Source of the DNA: Candidatus Thiodiazotropha sp. (ex Monitilora ramsayi)
Lineage (GTDB): Bacteria; Pseudomonadota; Gammaproteobacteria; Chromatiales; Chromatiaceae
Assembly: GCA_025655595.1 (NCBI GenBank)
Contig: JAHXIO010000019.1
Location: 62,001-126,000, forward strand
Reading direction: 5' to 3'
Length of the DNA: 64,000 bases
In this document: piece after piece, positions 18,026 through 27,831 of the stretch
How positions within the stretch are numbered: position 1 is the first letter of the stretch
How the letters are laid out: each line of letters starts with the position of its first letter
Notes under the pieces: generated by a model
The model's database searches: none
Told to the model about the DNA's origin: nothing
What the model saw: only the letters and a program-made list of their open reading frames with translations
Position numbers and translations under genes: made by a program

Positions 18026-18736
18026 TTGCCTGTGGCCCAGTATGACTTTATTCCGGCCTGTATCATCCATAGGCGGGATTACCGTGACACCAGCCTGCTT
18101 TTGGAATTGTTCACTCCTAAAGAAGGTAGGCTGCCTGCGATAGCCAAAGGTGCAAAATCGGCGCGGTCTCAAAAATCCGCCGTCCTGCAGCCATTTACTC
18201 CGCTCCTTGTTTCGCTGGGTGGGCGAGGTGAAATTAAACAGCTTTTTAACTCAGAACTGGATGGGCGACCCTTCGCTCTGAATGGTGAGCGGCTCTATTG
18301 TGGTTTCTACGTGAATGAACTGCTGATGAGATTATTGGAACGTAGAGATCCCTTTCCCGCGCTCTATGTACACTATATGCACACGTTGGAGAGACTGGCA
18401 TCACCGGAGTCAGCTGACCAATGTCTACGAGAGTTTGAAGTGACATTGCTGCAGGAACTCGGTTATGGACTTCTTCTTGATTACACTGGAGATAGCGGTG
18501 ACCCAGTGGTGCCTGAAGAAACCTATCATTACGTAGTGGAGCAGGGGCCGATCAAAGCAAGTGGCAGTCAGATCGGACAATTGCTGCATGGACGAACGCT
18601 GCTTTGCCTGCATAATAGACAGAACCTGGATGAGATGGGTATAGCCGAGGCAAAACAGCTGATGCGGCGTATTATGGCGTTCTATCTGGGTGATAAACCC
18701 CTTAAGAGCCGTGAGCTCTTTAAGGGAATTCATTAA
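18026..18736 (+). CDS. recO: DNA repair protein RecO
   Basis: A 236-residue RecFOR-pathway protein that helps load RecA onto SSB-coated DNA. The N-terminal OB fold begins AQYDFIPACIIHRRDYRDTSLLLELFT; KGAKSARSQKSAVLQPFTPL is typical of RecO, as is GFYVNELLMRLLERRDPFPALY (split here). The start is TTG at 18026 or GTG at 18032; no ATG is available. Follows era by 28 bp. Confidence 0.94.
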   Translation: MPVAQYDFIPACIIHRRDYRDTSLLLELFTPKEGRLPAIAKGAKSARSQKSAVLQPFTPLLVSLGGRGEIKQLFNSELDGRPFALNGERLYCGFYVNELLMRLLERRDPFPALYVHYMHTLERLASPESADQCLREFEVTLLQELGYGLLLDYTGDSGDPVVPEETYHYVVEQGPIKASGSQIGQLLHGRTLLCLHNRQNLDEMGIAEAKQLMRRIMAFYLGDKPLKSRELFKGIH

Positions 18737-18752
18737 CCGATATCGATAAAGG

Positions 18753-19487
18753 TTGATCAGCGTGCAAAACGAGATACTTCTTGGTGTCAACATTGATCAT
18801 GTGGCGACTCTGCGTCAATCCCGCGGAACCCGTTACCCCGAGCCGATACAGGCAGCTCTGATAGCAGAGCAGGCGGGTGCTGATGCCATTACCCTGCATC
18901 TTAGGGAAGATAGGCGGCATATTCAGGACAGAGATGTTGAGATGCTGTCGGATATCCTGCAGACACGCATGAATCTGGAGATGGCAGCCACCTCTGAAAT
19001 GGCCGCTATCGCCAACAGATTTCTTCCTCACGACTGCTGTTTGGTACCGGAAAAACGGGAGGAGCTGACCACTGAAGGCGGGCTCGATGTGGCGGCAAAT
19101 CTGGATTACATGAAAGACTATTGTGGCGAGCTGTCAGACGCAGGCATACGGGTATCACTTTTTATCGATGCAGATACCAAACAGCTGGATGCTGCCAAGG
19201 AGGCGGGGGCACCTGTGGTCGAGATACACACCGGACACTATGCTGATGCACATAATGATAAAATACGGCGGAAGGAGCTGGAACGGATTATCCAGGCCGT
19301 GGACTATGGCCTACAGTTAGGACTTCAGGTCAATGCTGGCCACGGTCTCGATTACCACAATGTGAAAGCGATTGTAGGAATAGATGGTATTACAGAGCTC
19401 AATATCGGTCATGCCGTAATCTGTCGGGCAGTTTTTACAGGACTTGAACAGGCGGTACGGGAAATGAAGGCATTGTTATCAAAGTAG
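18753..19487 (+). CDS. pdxJ: Pyridoxine 5'-phosphate synthase
   Basis: A 244-residue TIM-barrel enzyme that condenses 3-amino-2-oxopropyl phosphate with deoxyxylulose 5-phosphate to give pyridoxine 5'-phosphate. Signatures: [48 protein letters not shown] and [13 protein letters not shown]. The start is TTG at 18753 or GTG at 18762. Follows recO by 16 bp. The acpS gene that commonly follows pdxJ is not present here. Confidence 0.97.
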   Translation: MISVQNEILLGVNIDHVATLRQSRGTRYPEPIQAALIAEQAGADAITLHLREDRRHIQDRDVEMLSDILQTRMNLEMAATSEMAAIANRFLPHDCCLVPEKREELTTEGGLDVAANLDYMKDYCGELSDAGIRVSLFIDADTKQLDAAKEAGAPVVEIHTGHYADAHNDKIRRKELERIIQAVDYGLQLGLQVNAGHGLDYHNVKAIVGIDGITELNIGHAVICRAVFTGLEQAVREMKALLSK

Positions 19488-19641
19488 TCTAACAGTGGTT
19501 GGCAGCAGCTGATCATAGGGGCAAGGTGGATCCGTTTTTTACGGTTTGTCTCTGTTTCAGTGAAGTGTGACATTTTCACGTTGCCCCAGTTTGTATATCA
19601 TCTACTATCTGAACCATATGTAGAGCAATGGAGTGTTTCAA

Positions 19642-19917
19642 ATGGTCACAGAGAATCGCGGGGGAGAGAGCCCCATTCCAAGTAATCTGAAAGATGTACT
19701 GAATAGCTTGCAACTGCAGGCACTGCAACAGATTGAGAGATTTGGCTGGAAGTTGAAATTCGTCAGAAGACCGCTTTTCCAGGAGGTAATCCCAGTTATT
19801 TCCAATCCGGATGAGACATTATTCGCTGTCCTGGAGAACGACGGCGAGATCAAAATGGAGCCTGGGGAAATTCTACGTTCGTCAGATTTAGAAAAGACAC
19901 TTGTATCTATGAGATAG
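19642..19917 (+). CDS. Small conserved protein of unknown function
   Basis: A 91-residue cytoplasmic protein started at ATG 19642, 8 bp behind GGAG; the GTG at 19633 is an alternative. It contains LQLQALQQIERFGWKLKFVR, then RPLFQEVIPVISNPDETLFAVLENDGEI. I recognise this as a short family repeatedly seen in Chromatiales-like genomes but know no function. No transmembrane segment or metal motif. Isolated between pdxJ and an oppositely oriented gene. Confidence 0.7.
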   Translation: MVTENRGGESPIPSNLKDVLNSLQLQALQQIERFGWKLKFVRRPLFQEVIPVISNPDETLFAVLENDGEIKMEPGEILRSSDLEKTLVSMR

Positions 19918-19991
19918 GCACATTTAGCCTCTTATTCGATGGTGCAGGATCTGCAGTCCTCATACCCGAATTGATGATTCGGCCATCTCGC

Positions 19992-20972
19992 CTATTCCAG
20001 ATGAGTTCTGGCTATAATTGCTGCGACAATGAGTGTCAGTGTGACAACCCAGCCCATGATGTAGATCGACATGGCGCGTTTGGCTTTTTCCTTTTCCGCC
20101 CAGGTGCGGGGTCGAATGCCTTTCACGAGAAAGACCAGTTTAGCAGACAGGTTGACGCAGACGATATTGGCCGCCAGTAGCAGTGCTGCACCCTGAGCCA
20201 GTTCCGGGCGGGCATGTCCCAGCGTCAGGCCGACGGCTGCGGCTGGCGGCAGTAATGCCACGGCAACCATAACGCCGACCAACACACTGGGCAGACCCGT
20301 GGTAAGGGAGAGGGCCGCAGCAGCACCGGATGCCAGTGCAAGAGCAAGAGAATCCATGCCAACATAAGTGCGAGCAAGTAATTCTGTACCCGTAATGCCG
20401 AAGGGCCAGAGGAGCCCGATCACATAAGAGAGTGAGATTGCGATGGCGATCCCGGCAAGCAGGGTCTTTAACGATTTTTTCATCAGGTGTACATCACCCA
20501 GAGCGGTTCCCAGACCGAATGCCAGGTTGGGACCCAGTAAGGGGGCGATGACCATGGCGCCGATAACCACTGCTACATTGTTCTCCACCAGGCCTATTGC
20601 GGCCACCACTGTTGAGAGAATGACCAATACTACATAGTTGATATCCAGTCGGGCATTCTTATCGACCGAGGCATACATGGCTTCACGTGTGGTACTTGCT
20701 TTGTCTTCACGCCTTTCAGCCTCGCTCTTGGCGTGGGGCAGGGTGGCATCCACAGGAAACACGATGATGCGTGCCATCGGCTGAGCACCCAAAACATTCT
20801 GAAGCGCATCGAGCACCAGTTGGACATTTTCATCGGTGACCAACATGCGCATGGCAAGACGGCTATCATCGCCTTCACGGCCCAAGCGAAAATCTCTTGC
20901 TTTGTACTTCTCAGCGATGGCTGAGACGGTGGGGATACTACCTGTGTCAGCAATGACTTCTATAAGTTTCAC
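19992..20972 (-). CDS. TIGR00341/DUF389 family membrane protein
   Basis: A 326-residue protein with a soluble N-terminal domain of about 110 residues and six or so membrane segments from residue 115 onward, including VVAAIGLVENNVAVVIGAMV and IAPLLGPNLAFGLGTALGD, both hallmarks of DUF389. The function of the family is not established; transport or sensing has been suggested. It heads a minus-strand neighbourhood of membrane proteins of unknown function. Confidence 0.88.
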   Translation of the reverse strand: MKLIEVIADTGSIPTVSAIAEKYKARDFRLGREGDDSRLAMRMLVTDENVQLVLDALQNVLGAQPMARIIVFPVDATLPHAKSEAERREDKASTTREAMYASVDKNARLDINYVVLVILSTVVAAIGLVENNVAVVIGAMVIAPLLGPNLAFGLGTALGDVHLMKKSLKTLLAGIAIAISLSYVIGLLWPFGITGTELLARTYVGMDSLALALASGAAAALSLTTGLPSVLVGVMVAVALLPPAAAVGLTLGHARPELAQGAALLLAANIVCVNLSAKLVFLVKGIRPRTWAEKEKAKRAMSIYIMGWVVTLTLIVAAIIARTHLE

Positions 20973-21017
20973 GAATGCTTAGCCCTTCAGATTGTATCTG
21001 TTATCAGTAGCATCTAA

Positions 21018-21317
21018 TTATTGAGGTGTGGCTGATCCATACCAGAGGTGTAGGCCGACGATGAAAAAAGTGATGGCGAGAGAGAAACAGGCTGCAGCAA
21101 TGAATAGGTTACTCCAGCGCCTTCCGCTTTGTAGCAGGGTCCTCACTGCCACAACACCACCGGCAGTTGTGACCAGAAAGCCGAACTCACTGATGAATAG
21201 CAGTGTCAGCAGGGGCAGGGAGAGACTTTCCTGAGAGGACAGTGCACCGCTTTGCATCAATACAAGGGTCAGTACAAATCCAATACCCGCTGCCAGCCAT
21301 GGGAAAGTGAAACTCAT
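21018..21317 (-). CDS. Small three-helix membrane protein, unknown
   Basis: A 99-residue protein predicted by eye to have three transmembrane segments (about 6-24, 34-61 and 70-92), with nothing recognisable beyond hydrophobicity. It lies 45 bp upstream of the DUF389 gene on the same strand and may be co-transcribed with it. Reading-frame length and codon use look genuine. No function can be given. Confidence 0.6.
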   Translation of the reverse strand: MSFTFPWLAAGIGFVLTLVLMQSGALSSQESLSLPLLTLLFISEFGFLVTTAGGVVAVRTLLQSGRRWSNLFIAAACFSLAITFFIVGLHLWYGSATPQ

Positions 21318-21420
21318 TCGCGATTACCACCTGGATAAATATATTCTTGTAATTTCTCTATCCTACAGGAATCAATGTAAAAACGTTACGCTGGACATTC
21401 ATCGGTAGTAGCGGAAGGTT

Positions 21421-21990
21421 TCAGGACAGTTTGATACTCTTTTTCAGTAAATCAAAAAATTGGGCTCGGCAGTGAATGATGTGATGGTGCGGCATGTTGA
21501 CATCGCCCATTAGGCTCAACATGGTCTCTTCATCCAGGTCCAACATTGCAATAGCGCTGATCGCCTCTCTTTCCTTATCGTTAGTGGCCTCCTCAAGGAG
21601 TTTTATTGTTGGTACTTTGTCGACGTATCGTCTTTTGAACCAGACCTCCAAATCTTCGAAAGCAAGTTTACAAAAGCAATTTCGAGGATGTTGGAGATGC
21701 TGCAGTAGTTGATTCTCTTCCTCCTCTCTTTTTTTATTATTCAAGCGCCGGGTCAGATAGAGGGTCATTGAGACTATTAGAAGCGAGATAGAGAACGCAA
21801 AGAGAATGCCGAATACGGATCGACTCTCAACACTCTCCACGGTTTCATTCACCAGCTGTATCGTGAAGGGTGACAGCAGCGCAGTCAGCAGTGCAAGAAT
21901 GAACAGTGGTAAAAGATAACTGTAGCGTCTGCCGTGTTGAACGGCAGGGACACCACTTGTGATCTTGAATCCGTTAGTCTGGTGACTCAT
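21421..21990 (-). CDS. Two-helix membrane protein with cytoplasmic tail, unknown
   Basis: A 189-residue protein with two membrane segments (about residues 25-45 and 61-82), a charged coiled stretch RRLNNKKREEEENQLLQHL, and a C-terminal soluble domain with KEREAISAIAMLDLDEETML and the histidine cluster MPHHHIIHC. No family was recognised. The C-terminal part resembles a small helical domain; metal binding by HHHIIHC is possible but speculative. Same strand as the neighbouring membrane genes. Confidence 0.6.
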   Translation of the reverse strand: MSHQTNGFKITSGVPAVQHGRRYSYLLPLFILALLTALLSPFTIQLVNETVESVESRSVFGILFAFSISLLIVSMTLYLTRRLNNKKREEEENQLLQHLQHPRNCFCKLAFEDLEVWFKRRYVDKVPTIKLLEEATNDKEREAISAIAMLDLDEETMLSLMGDVNMPHHHIIHCRAQFFDLLKKSIKLS

Positions 21991-22169
21991 TTAAATCTCT
22001 GATTTCAGAGACATGCTGAGTCACCGGCTGTCAGAAGAGATCGAACAGATAAAAGCACAGATTCTCTAAGGATGTGTGTTGCCCTGAGCGTTGTGGTTTT
22101 TCTTGATGCATATACAGGTCTTGGAATAGTTCACATGAAACGAGATATCATGCCAACCTCTTATCGAAA

Positions 22170-22598
22170 TCAGCCATTGATGTATCTGACCAGCTGCTCG
22201 ATCACAAACTGCTGATTTTCAATGATAGCCTTGACTAGGTCGCCTATTGAGATGATGCCGACCAAGGAGTCTCCCTGCATGACTGGCAGATGGCGTACAC
22301 GTTTCTCTGTCATGACAGCCATACATTCTTCGATGCTTTGTTCCGGGTGGGCTACAACAACCGGTGTCGACATGATCTCGTGAACCTTGGTCTCTTTGGA
22401 TGTTCTGCCCTTGAGAATGATGTTTCTGGCATAGTCTCGCTCCGAGAAGAGCCCCGTTGGTTTACCCGACTGCATCACTACCAATGCACCTATACTCATC
22501 TCGGCCATCACGGCCAGGGCATCGTAGACTGTGGCATCTCCATCGATAGTCTCGACATGTGAGCCTTTGCTGTTGAGTAATTGACTGATTGTGTCCAC
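22170..22598 (-). CDS. Tandem CBS-domain protein
   Basis: A 142-residue protein consisting of two CBS domains: the first from DATVYDALAVMAEMSIGALVV to GLFSERDYARNIIL, the second from TPVVVAHPEQSIEECMAVM to GIISIGDLVKAIIE. Such stand-alone CBS pairs bind adenosine nucleotides and act as energy-status sensors. The start at 22598 is preceded on its strand by an AGGAGG-type site. Divergent from cysM. The target protein is unknown. Confidence 0.9.
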   Translation of the reverse strand: MDTISQLLNSKGSHVETIDGDATVYDALAVMAEMSIGALVVMQSGKPTGLFSERDYARNIILKGRTSKETKVHEIMSTPVVVAHPEQSIEECMAVMTEKRVRHLPVMQGDSLVGIISIGDLVKAIIENQQFVIEQLVRYING

Positions 22599-22760
22599 CT
22601 GAATCGCCTCCTGAATGTTGTTTTTTCTTAACTATAGAACATCCGATAGAATTCGTAGGTTATTGTGCTGGCGGGTAATATTGGTTTGGCTGTCTGTCAC
22701 AACACGCTGAAATTGCTATTTTTTCTGATCATCGGGGATAAAACAGGTAGAATTATTTCC

Positions 22761-23654
22761 ATGCGATACAAAACTATTGAAGACTTTGTCGGAAATACCC
22801 CACTTGTCAGGCTACAGCGCCTGCCGGGTGATTCCGACAACACGATATTGGTCAAACTTGAAGGCAACAACCCTGCAGGATCGGTTAAGGACAGGCCGGC
22901 GTTGAGCATGATTCGGCATGCGGAGATGCGCGGGACGATAAAACCGGGCGATACCCTGATCGAGGCAACCAGCGGGAATACCGGCATTGCACTGGCGATG
23001 GCGGCGGCAATCAAAGGCTATCGGATGATCCTGGTGATGCCGGAGCATATGAGCATGGAGCGCAGGGCGGTGATGAAGGCCTATGGTGCCGAATTGGTAC
23101 TGACACCGAAGTCCGGCAGTATGGAGGCCGCCATCGACAAAGCTCGTGAGCTGGAAACCGCGGGTGTTGGGCTGATACTTGACCAATTCTCCAATCAGGA
23201 CAATCCTCAAGCGCATATCGAAGGTACGGGTCCGGAGATCTGGCGCGATACCGGGGGGGCAATCACCCATTTTGTCAGTGCCATGGGTACCACTGGTACG
23301 ATCATGGGGGCCTCACAATTTCTCAAGTCTCAGAATTCCGAGGTTGAGATTGTCGGTGTACAGCCGATGGAGGGGGCCAGTATCCCTGGTATCCGTCGCT
23401 GGCCAGAGGCCTATCTTCCCAAGATTTACGACGCCAGTCGTGTGGACCGCATCATCGATGTGTCACAAGAGGATGCGGAAGAGACCACGAGAGCGCTTTC
23501 TGCCAGAGAGGGCATCTTCGCCGGCATCTCTTCTGGTGGTGCCGTTGCGGCAGCGCTTAAGCTCTCATCGATGGTGAACAATGCGGTGATCGTTGCGATA
23601 ATCTGTGATCGGGGCGATCGCTATCTCTCGACCGACGTCTTCCCGGCCAGTTGA
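22761..23654 (+). CDS. cysM: Cysteine synthase B
   Basis: A 297-residue PLP enzyme making cysteine from O-acetylserine and sulfide or thiosulfate. The PLP lysine is in NNPAGSVKDRPALSMI, the substrate loop is TSGNTGIAL, and the phosphate-binding glycines are GTTGTIMG. It starts at ATG 22761 (MRYKTIEDFVGNTPLV), the normal family N-terminus; the frame is open upstream but without homologous sequence. One base separates its stop from rlmD, so the two are co-transcribed. Confidence 0.94.
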   Translation: MRYKTIEDFVGNTPLVRLQRLPGDSDNTILVKLEGNNPAGSVKDRPALSMIRHAEMRGTIKPGDTLIEATSGNTGIALAMAAAIKGYRMILVMPEHMSMERRAVMKAYGAELVLTPKSGSMEAAIDKARELETAGVGLILDQFSNQDNPQAHIEGTGPEIWRDTGGAITHFVSAMGTTGTIMGASQFLKSQNSEVEIVGVQPMEGASIPGIRRWPEAYLPKIYDASRVDRIIDVSQEDAEETTRALSAREGIFAGISSGGAVAAALKLSSMVNNAVIVAIICDRGDRYLSTDVFPAS

Positions 23655-23655
23655 T

Positions 23656-24990
23656 ATGGGACGTAGACGCAGAAGAAAGCAGCTGCCGACAGAGCCGGTG
23701 GAGGTCGAAATCGAATCGATGACCCATGACGGCAAAGGGGTGGCCCATCTCGATGGAAAAGCAACCTTTATCCACGGGTCCCTGCCTGGTGAGCAGGTGC
23801 GTTTTCTCTATACGGGACGGTGGAGAAAATATGATGAAGGCCGTGTGATTGAGGTGCTCAGAGCCTCTCCGGACCGTGTCGAGGCGCGCTGCGGCCAGTT
23901 CGGAAATTGTGGAGGTTGTTCATTGCAGCATCAGGCACATGAGGCGCAGATTGAATCGAAACAGCAAGCCATGTTGGACGCGCTAAAGCACATCGGAAAG
24001 GTGACGCCTTCCAGTGTTCTGCCTCCTCTTGTTGGCGATTCCGAGTGGGGATATCGTCGAAAGGCAAGATTGGGTGTTCGATATGTACCAAAGAAAGGGG
24101 GGGCGCTGGTCGGATTTCGTGAGCGAGGCTCATCCCGTGTTGCTGAGATCGATTGTTGCCATGTCCTACACCCTCGGGTGGGGGAGTTGATTCCCCAACT
24201 GCGTGCCATGATCGACGGTCTTTCGATCCATAACCAGGTACCACAGATCGAGATGGCCATGGGTGATGAAGAATGTGTACTGATCTTCCGGCTACTGAGT
24301 GAGCCCAGTCAATCGGATCTGGCGATATTGAATGACTTTGGGATTCAGCATCGGATCAGTATCTATATACAGGAAGGTGGCCCGGAAACAGTCAAGCCAT
24401 TAAATGGTGCAGGAGTGGATTTGAGCTATGCACTGCCTTCATTTGCGCTCAAGCTGCAATTTCTGCCCAGTGATTTCACGCAAGTCAACAGCGATATCAA
24501 TCGTCAGATGATAGATCGGGCGCTGGGGATGCTTAATCTTCATTCTGAAGACAGCGTGCTTGACCTGTTTTGTGGATTAGGCAATTTTACATTGCCACTG
24601 GCGACTATGGCGGGAAGTGTTACTGGTGTCGAAGGTGATGCGGGATTGGTCGCCAGGGCGAGGGAGAACGCTATACACAACAATATCGGCAATACGACTT
24701 TTTTTACTGCGAATCTATACGAAACGCTGGATCAGGAGCCTTGGCTCAATCAGCATTTCAATAAAGTATTACTTGATCCCCCACGCAGCGGCGCTCTGGA
24801 GATACTCGGTTTTTTGCCAAAGTTGGGTGCTGAGCGGATTGTTTATGTCTCCTGTTATCCCGGCACACTGGCGAGGGATGCGGGTATTTTGGTTCATGAG
24901 CATGGCTATAGTTTAGTCGAAGCAGGTGTTATGGACATGTTTCCACATACTGCACATGTCGAATCTATCGCGCTATTTGAGAAAAGTTGA
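23656..24990 (+). CDS. rlmD: 23S rRNA (uracil-C5)-methyltransferase RlmD
   Basis: A 444-residue SAM enzyme that methylates U1939 of 23S rRNA. N-terminal TRAM domain (about 15-72), iron-sulfur cysteines C-G-Q-F-G-N-C-G-G-C near residue 80 plus a distant Cys, SAM motif VLDLFCGLGNFTLPLA, motif LLDPPRSGA and catalytic region VYVSCYPGTLARD. The ATG at 23656 follows the cysM stop directly. Translation then couples to the CYTH gene, whose start lies near the rlmD stop. Confidence 0.95.
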   Translation: MGRRRRRKQLPTEPVEVEIESMTHDGKGVAHLDGKATFIHGSLPGEQVRFLYTGRWRKYDEGRVIEVLRASPDRVEARCGQFGNCGGCSLQHQAHEAQIESKQQAMLDALKHIGKVTPSSVLPPLVGDSEWGYRRKARLGVRYVPKKGGALVGFRERGSSRVAEIDCCHVLHPRVGELIPQLRAMIDGLSIHNQVPQIEMAMGDEECVLIFRLLSEPSQSDLAILNDFGIQHRISIYIQEGGPETVKPLNGAGVDLSYALPSFALKLQFLPSDFTQVNSDINRQMIDRALGMLNLHSEDSVLDLFCGLGNFTLPLATMAGSVTGVEGDAGLVARARENAIHNNIGNTTFFTANLYETLDQEPWLNQHFNKVLLDPPRSGALEILGFLPKLGAERIVYVSCYPGTLARDAGILVHEHGYSLVEAGVMDMFPHTAHVESIALFEKS

Positions 24991-24992
24991 AT

Positions 24993-25460
24993 ATGGGATT
25001 GGAGATCGAACGTAAATTTCTTGTGGTAAACGAGAAATGGAAAGCAAATGTAGAGAGTAGCAGTCGTCTGATACAGGGTTATCTCTCAACTGAAAAAAAT
25101 GCCACGATTCGAGTGCGTGTTGCCGATGACTGCGCAATATTGAACATCAAAGGGAAAACCACTGGCATCAGGCGCAATGAGTACGAGTATGAGATCCCGT
25201 TGCGCGACGCGATGGAGATGCTGGAAAACAATACCCGTGGTAGAACCATCGACAAGGAGCGCTATAAAGTGCGATGTGGAAAACATATCTGGGATCTCGA
25301 CGTTTTTCATGGCGATAATGAGGGGCTTGTTTTGGCTGAAGTGGAGCTGGCGGCGGAGAATGAGAGCTTTGAACTGCCGGACTGGGCTGGGTTGGAGGTC
25401 TCTAATGATGTGAAATATTATAACGCAAACTTAGTTGAGCACCCTTATCGAAATTGGTAA
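24993..25460 (+). CDS. CYTH-domain (triphosphate tunnel metalloenzyme) protein
   Basis: A 155-residue protein starting MGLEIERKFLVVN, with the diagnostic ExExK motif (EIERK) at residues 4-8, then RLIQGYLSTE, TIRVRVADD, LNIKGKTTG, RNEYEYEIP and IDKERYKV, the alternating charged strands of the triphosphate tunnel. Small bacterial CYTH proteins hydrolyse inorganic triphosphate or organic triphosphates; the exact substrate cannot be told. It starts at ATG 24993, 2 bp after rlmD. Complete length for the short family. Confidence 0.9.
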   Translation: MGLEIERKFLVVNEKWKANVESSSRLIQGYLSTEKNATIRVRVADDCAILNIKGKTTGIRRNEYEYEIPLRDAMEMLENNTRGRTIDKERYKVRCGKHIWDLDVFHGDNEGLVLAEVELAAENESFELPDWAGLEVSNDVKYYNANLVEHPYRNW

Positions 25461-25508
25461 CCGCATGTAATTTTGGCGTTTATTGTACATCACTCTTTTG
25501 GATAGAAC

Positions 25509-26210
25509 ATGATGGAATATAAACTGGAGGTAGGTGTATTAAGAAAGACGTTACTCTGGATAATCATTGTATTGCTGTTATTGAATATTGCGGTTTTGTA
25601 TTCAAAGCTGTTTCTGGGCCATGGAAGACTTTTTGGCCTGGTGTGGTTGTTTAATTTTAATGAGGAAAAAAATATCCCGGCACTGTTTGCTACTTTCCTG
25701 ATACTGATAAACAGCCTTCTGTTTTATCTCCTTTATAAGGAAGGAGTGGCTCAACCAAAAAATGCACGGTGGCGGATATTGTCATATGTATTTGTTTTTC
25801 TTGCCTTGGATGAGCTGTTGTCTTTTCATGAAGAGCTCATTGTGCCGTTAAGAGAGTTCTTTGACGCATCGGGATTATTATATTTCACATGGGTGATTCC
25901 CTATGTAATTATCGTTGCCGCACTGTCGATATATATGATTCCGCTATTCATCAAAATGGATAAAAAATACCTAGCCATGTATCTCGTTTCCGGCATGCTT
26001 TTTATTTCAGGCGCTGTGATTGTGGAGCTTTTTGAGGGCAGGCATTTTGAGAGATTTGGTGATGATGTATGGTTTTACGTATACGTCACATTTGAAGAAT
26101 TACTTGAAATAACAGGTATGACGCTTTGCATGTTTACAAGTATTCACTACTTACATACAAAGTGTGAATCGATTGGTTTTTTCTCTATAAAAGTCGTGAG
26201 GCGAATATAG
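25509..26210 (+). CDS. Polytopic membrane protein, unknown
   Basis: A 233-residue protein with about six hydrophobic segments (near 12-34, 50-75, 84-102, 117-142, 150-170 and 185-215). Charged and His residues recur at helix ends: LALDELLSFHEEL, VELFEGRHFERFGDD and TFEELLEITG; such acidic-His pairs could bind a metal or take part in proton movement. No family name is known to me. The gene is AT-rich compared with upstream housekeeping genes. Stand-alone between the CYTH gene and the peptide transporter. Confidence 0.6.
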   Translation: MMEYKLEVGVLRKTLLWIIIVLLLLNIAVLYSKLFLGHGRLFGLVWLFNFNEEKNIPALFATFLILINSLLFYLLYKEGVAQPKNARWRILSYVFVFLALDELLSFHEELIVPLREFFDASGLLYFTWVIPYVIIVAALSIYMIPLFIKMDKKYLAMYLVSGMLFISGAVIVELFEGRHFERFGDDVWFYVYVTFEELLEITGMTLCMFTSIHYLHTKCESIGFFSIKVVRRI

Positions 26211-26262
26211 ATTCAATCGTTTGGTTTGGCGAACTCCTTGATTTTCGTTCTACTTTCTGTTT

Positions 26263-27831
26263 ATGAATATTCATGGTATGAGCTATGTCTTTATTTTTAA
26301 GAATGCAGTACATTCTCTGTTCCTGATCTTATTCACTGTTTTGTTAACGTCCTGTTCTGTGGAGCAGGTCGTTGATAAAGGTAGTATTAGATTTGGCATA
26401 TCGGCTCGCCCTCTGAACCTTGATCCAAGATTCGCTACCGATGCACTATCGACCAGGCTTAATAGACTATTTTATCAACGCTTGGTTGAAGTGGATAATA
26501 ACAGTTTTCCTGTACCAGGAATTGCTGACTGGTCGATAATTAATCCAAAACAATATCGATTCATATTAAACGAAAATGCAGGTACTTATCCCGATGGTGA
26601 AATAATCAAGGCCAACGATGTGGTGCAGACTTATCGTGCTGTCTTGGATGAAAGCACGCTATCTCCACATAGAGCCGCGCTAGAACTGATCGAAGATGTC
26701 AGATTGATAAATGATAAAACGGTGGATTTTTTTCTCAATAGACAGGATCCGCTGTTTCCAGCATATCTGGAACTGAATATCTTGCCTGCCAAGCAGATCA
26801 ATAACGGTCATCCGTTTGCTAACAGGCCATTTGGTAGTGGCGAGTTCATTTTCTTAGAGACGGACACGGCTGGCGTTATGAAGATTCAACGCAAAAGGGA
26901 TGGCCATATATTTGAAATTGTTGAGGTGAAAAATCCTTTGGTTCGTGTTCTGAAGCTGCTTCGTGGTGAGATCGACCTCCTGCAAAATGATCTTACACCG
27001 GAATTACTTGGCTTTTTAAATAGTCATGAATCTATCGGTATATTGAATAATCCCGGGAGCAGCTTTTCCTACCTCGGATTCAATATTCAGGACCCGATCG
27101 TCAGCGATCTACGTGTCAGAAGGGCGATTGCACACGCTATCGATAGAAAAAAAATCATCGAGATGGTCATGCAGGGTTCTGCTCGGGAGGCTGAATCACT
27201 TTTTCCACCTGAACACTGGGCGGGAAATTCACAATTGACACCCCATAGATTTAATCCAGAAAAGTCCCGTGAGTTGTTAAGAGAGGCGGGATACGGGCCA
27301 AATAATCCTCTGCGATTGGTTTACAAGACTTCCAGTGATCCATTTCGTATCCGCCTCGCCACCATCATCCAGGCTCAACTCAGTCAGATTGGCATTGAGG
27401 TCGAGTTGAAAAGCTATGATTGGGGGACATTTTTTGGTGATATAAAGGCGGGAAATTTTCAGCTCTATAGTCTGAGCTGGGTAGGTGTTCGTACGCCAGA
27501 TGTTTTTCGCTATATATTTGCCAGTGATTCAATCCCGCCAACTGGCGCCAATCGTGGCAGGTATAAAAGTGCAGTGGTAGACGAGCTGTTAAGGGAGGCT
27601 GAACAGGCGACGACCATTGAATCCCAAACTGAGATCTACAGGCAGGTCGCACTCCAAATTCACAAGGATTTGCCCTATGTGCCCCTCTGGTTCGAAGATC
27701 AGTATGCTGCATACGGTCATCGGATTACCGGGTACCGTGTCTCTACTGATGGTAACTACGATGGGCTTAACCATATTGAAATTGTAAATTCCAAGGGGAA
27801 TCTCCATGCACAACCGATCTCTGCGCATTGA
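26263..27831 (+). CDS. Peptide ABC transporter substrate-binding lipoprotein (SBP family 5)
   Basis: A 522-residue extracytoplasmic solute-binding protein of the OppA/DppA/MppA family. The signal sequence ends in a lipobox LLTSC (about residue 30). Family features: the region ATDALSTRLNRLFYQRLVEV, SYLGFNIQDPIVSDLRVRRA, AIAHAIDRKKIIE and SVEWGTFFGD-like SYDWGTFFGDIKAG, and the C-terminal PYVPLWFEDQYAAY. Its 3' end overlaps an L,D-transpeptidase gene by 26 bp, followed by two permeases. The context of murein enzymes suggests murein peptides as cargo (inference). Confidence 0.9.
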   Translation: MNIHGMSYVFIFKNAVHSLFLILFTVLLTSCSVEQVVDKGSIRFGISARPLNLDPRFATDALSTRLNRLFYQRLVEVDNNSFPVPGIADWSIINPKQYRFILNENAGTYPDGEIIKANDVVQTYRAVLDESTLSPHRAALELIEDVRLINDKTVDFFLNRQDPLFPAYLELNILPAKQINNGHPFANRPFGSGEFIFLETDTAGVMKIQRKRDGHIFEIVEVKNPLVRVLKLLRGEIDLLQNDLTPELLGFLNSHESIGILNNPGSSFSYLGFNIQDPIVSDLRVRRAIAHAIDRKKIIEMVMQGSAREAESLFPPEHWAGNSQLTPHRFNPEKSRELLREAGYGPNNPLRLVYKTSSDPFRIRLATIIQAQLSQIGIEVELKSYDWGTFFGDIKAGNFQLYSLSWVGVRTPDVFRYIFASDSIPPTGANRGRYKSAVVDELLREAEQATTIESQTEIYRQVALQIHKDLPYVPLWFEDQYAAYGHRITGYRVSTDGNYDGLNHIEIVNSKGNLHAQPISAH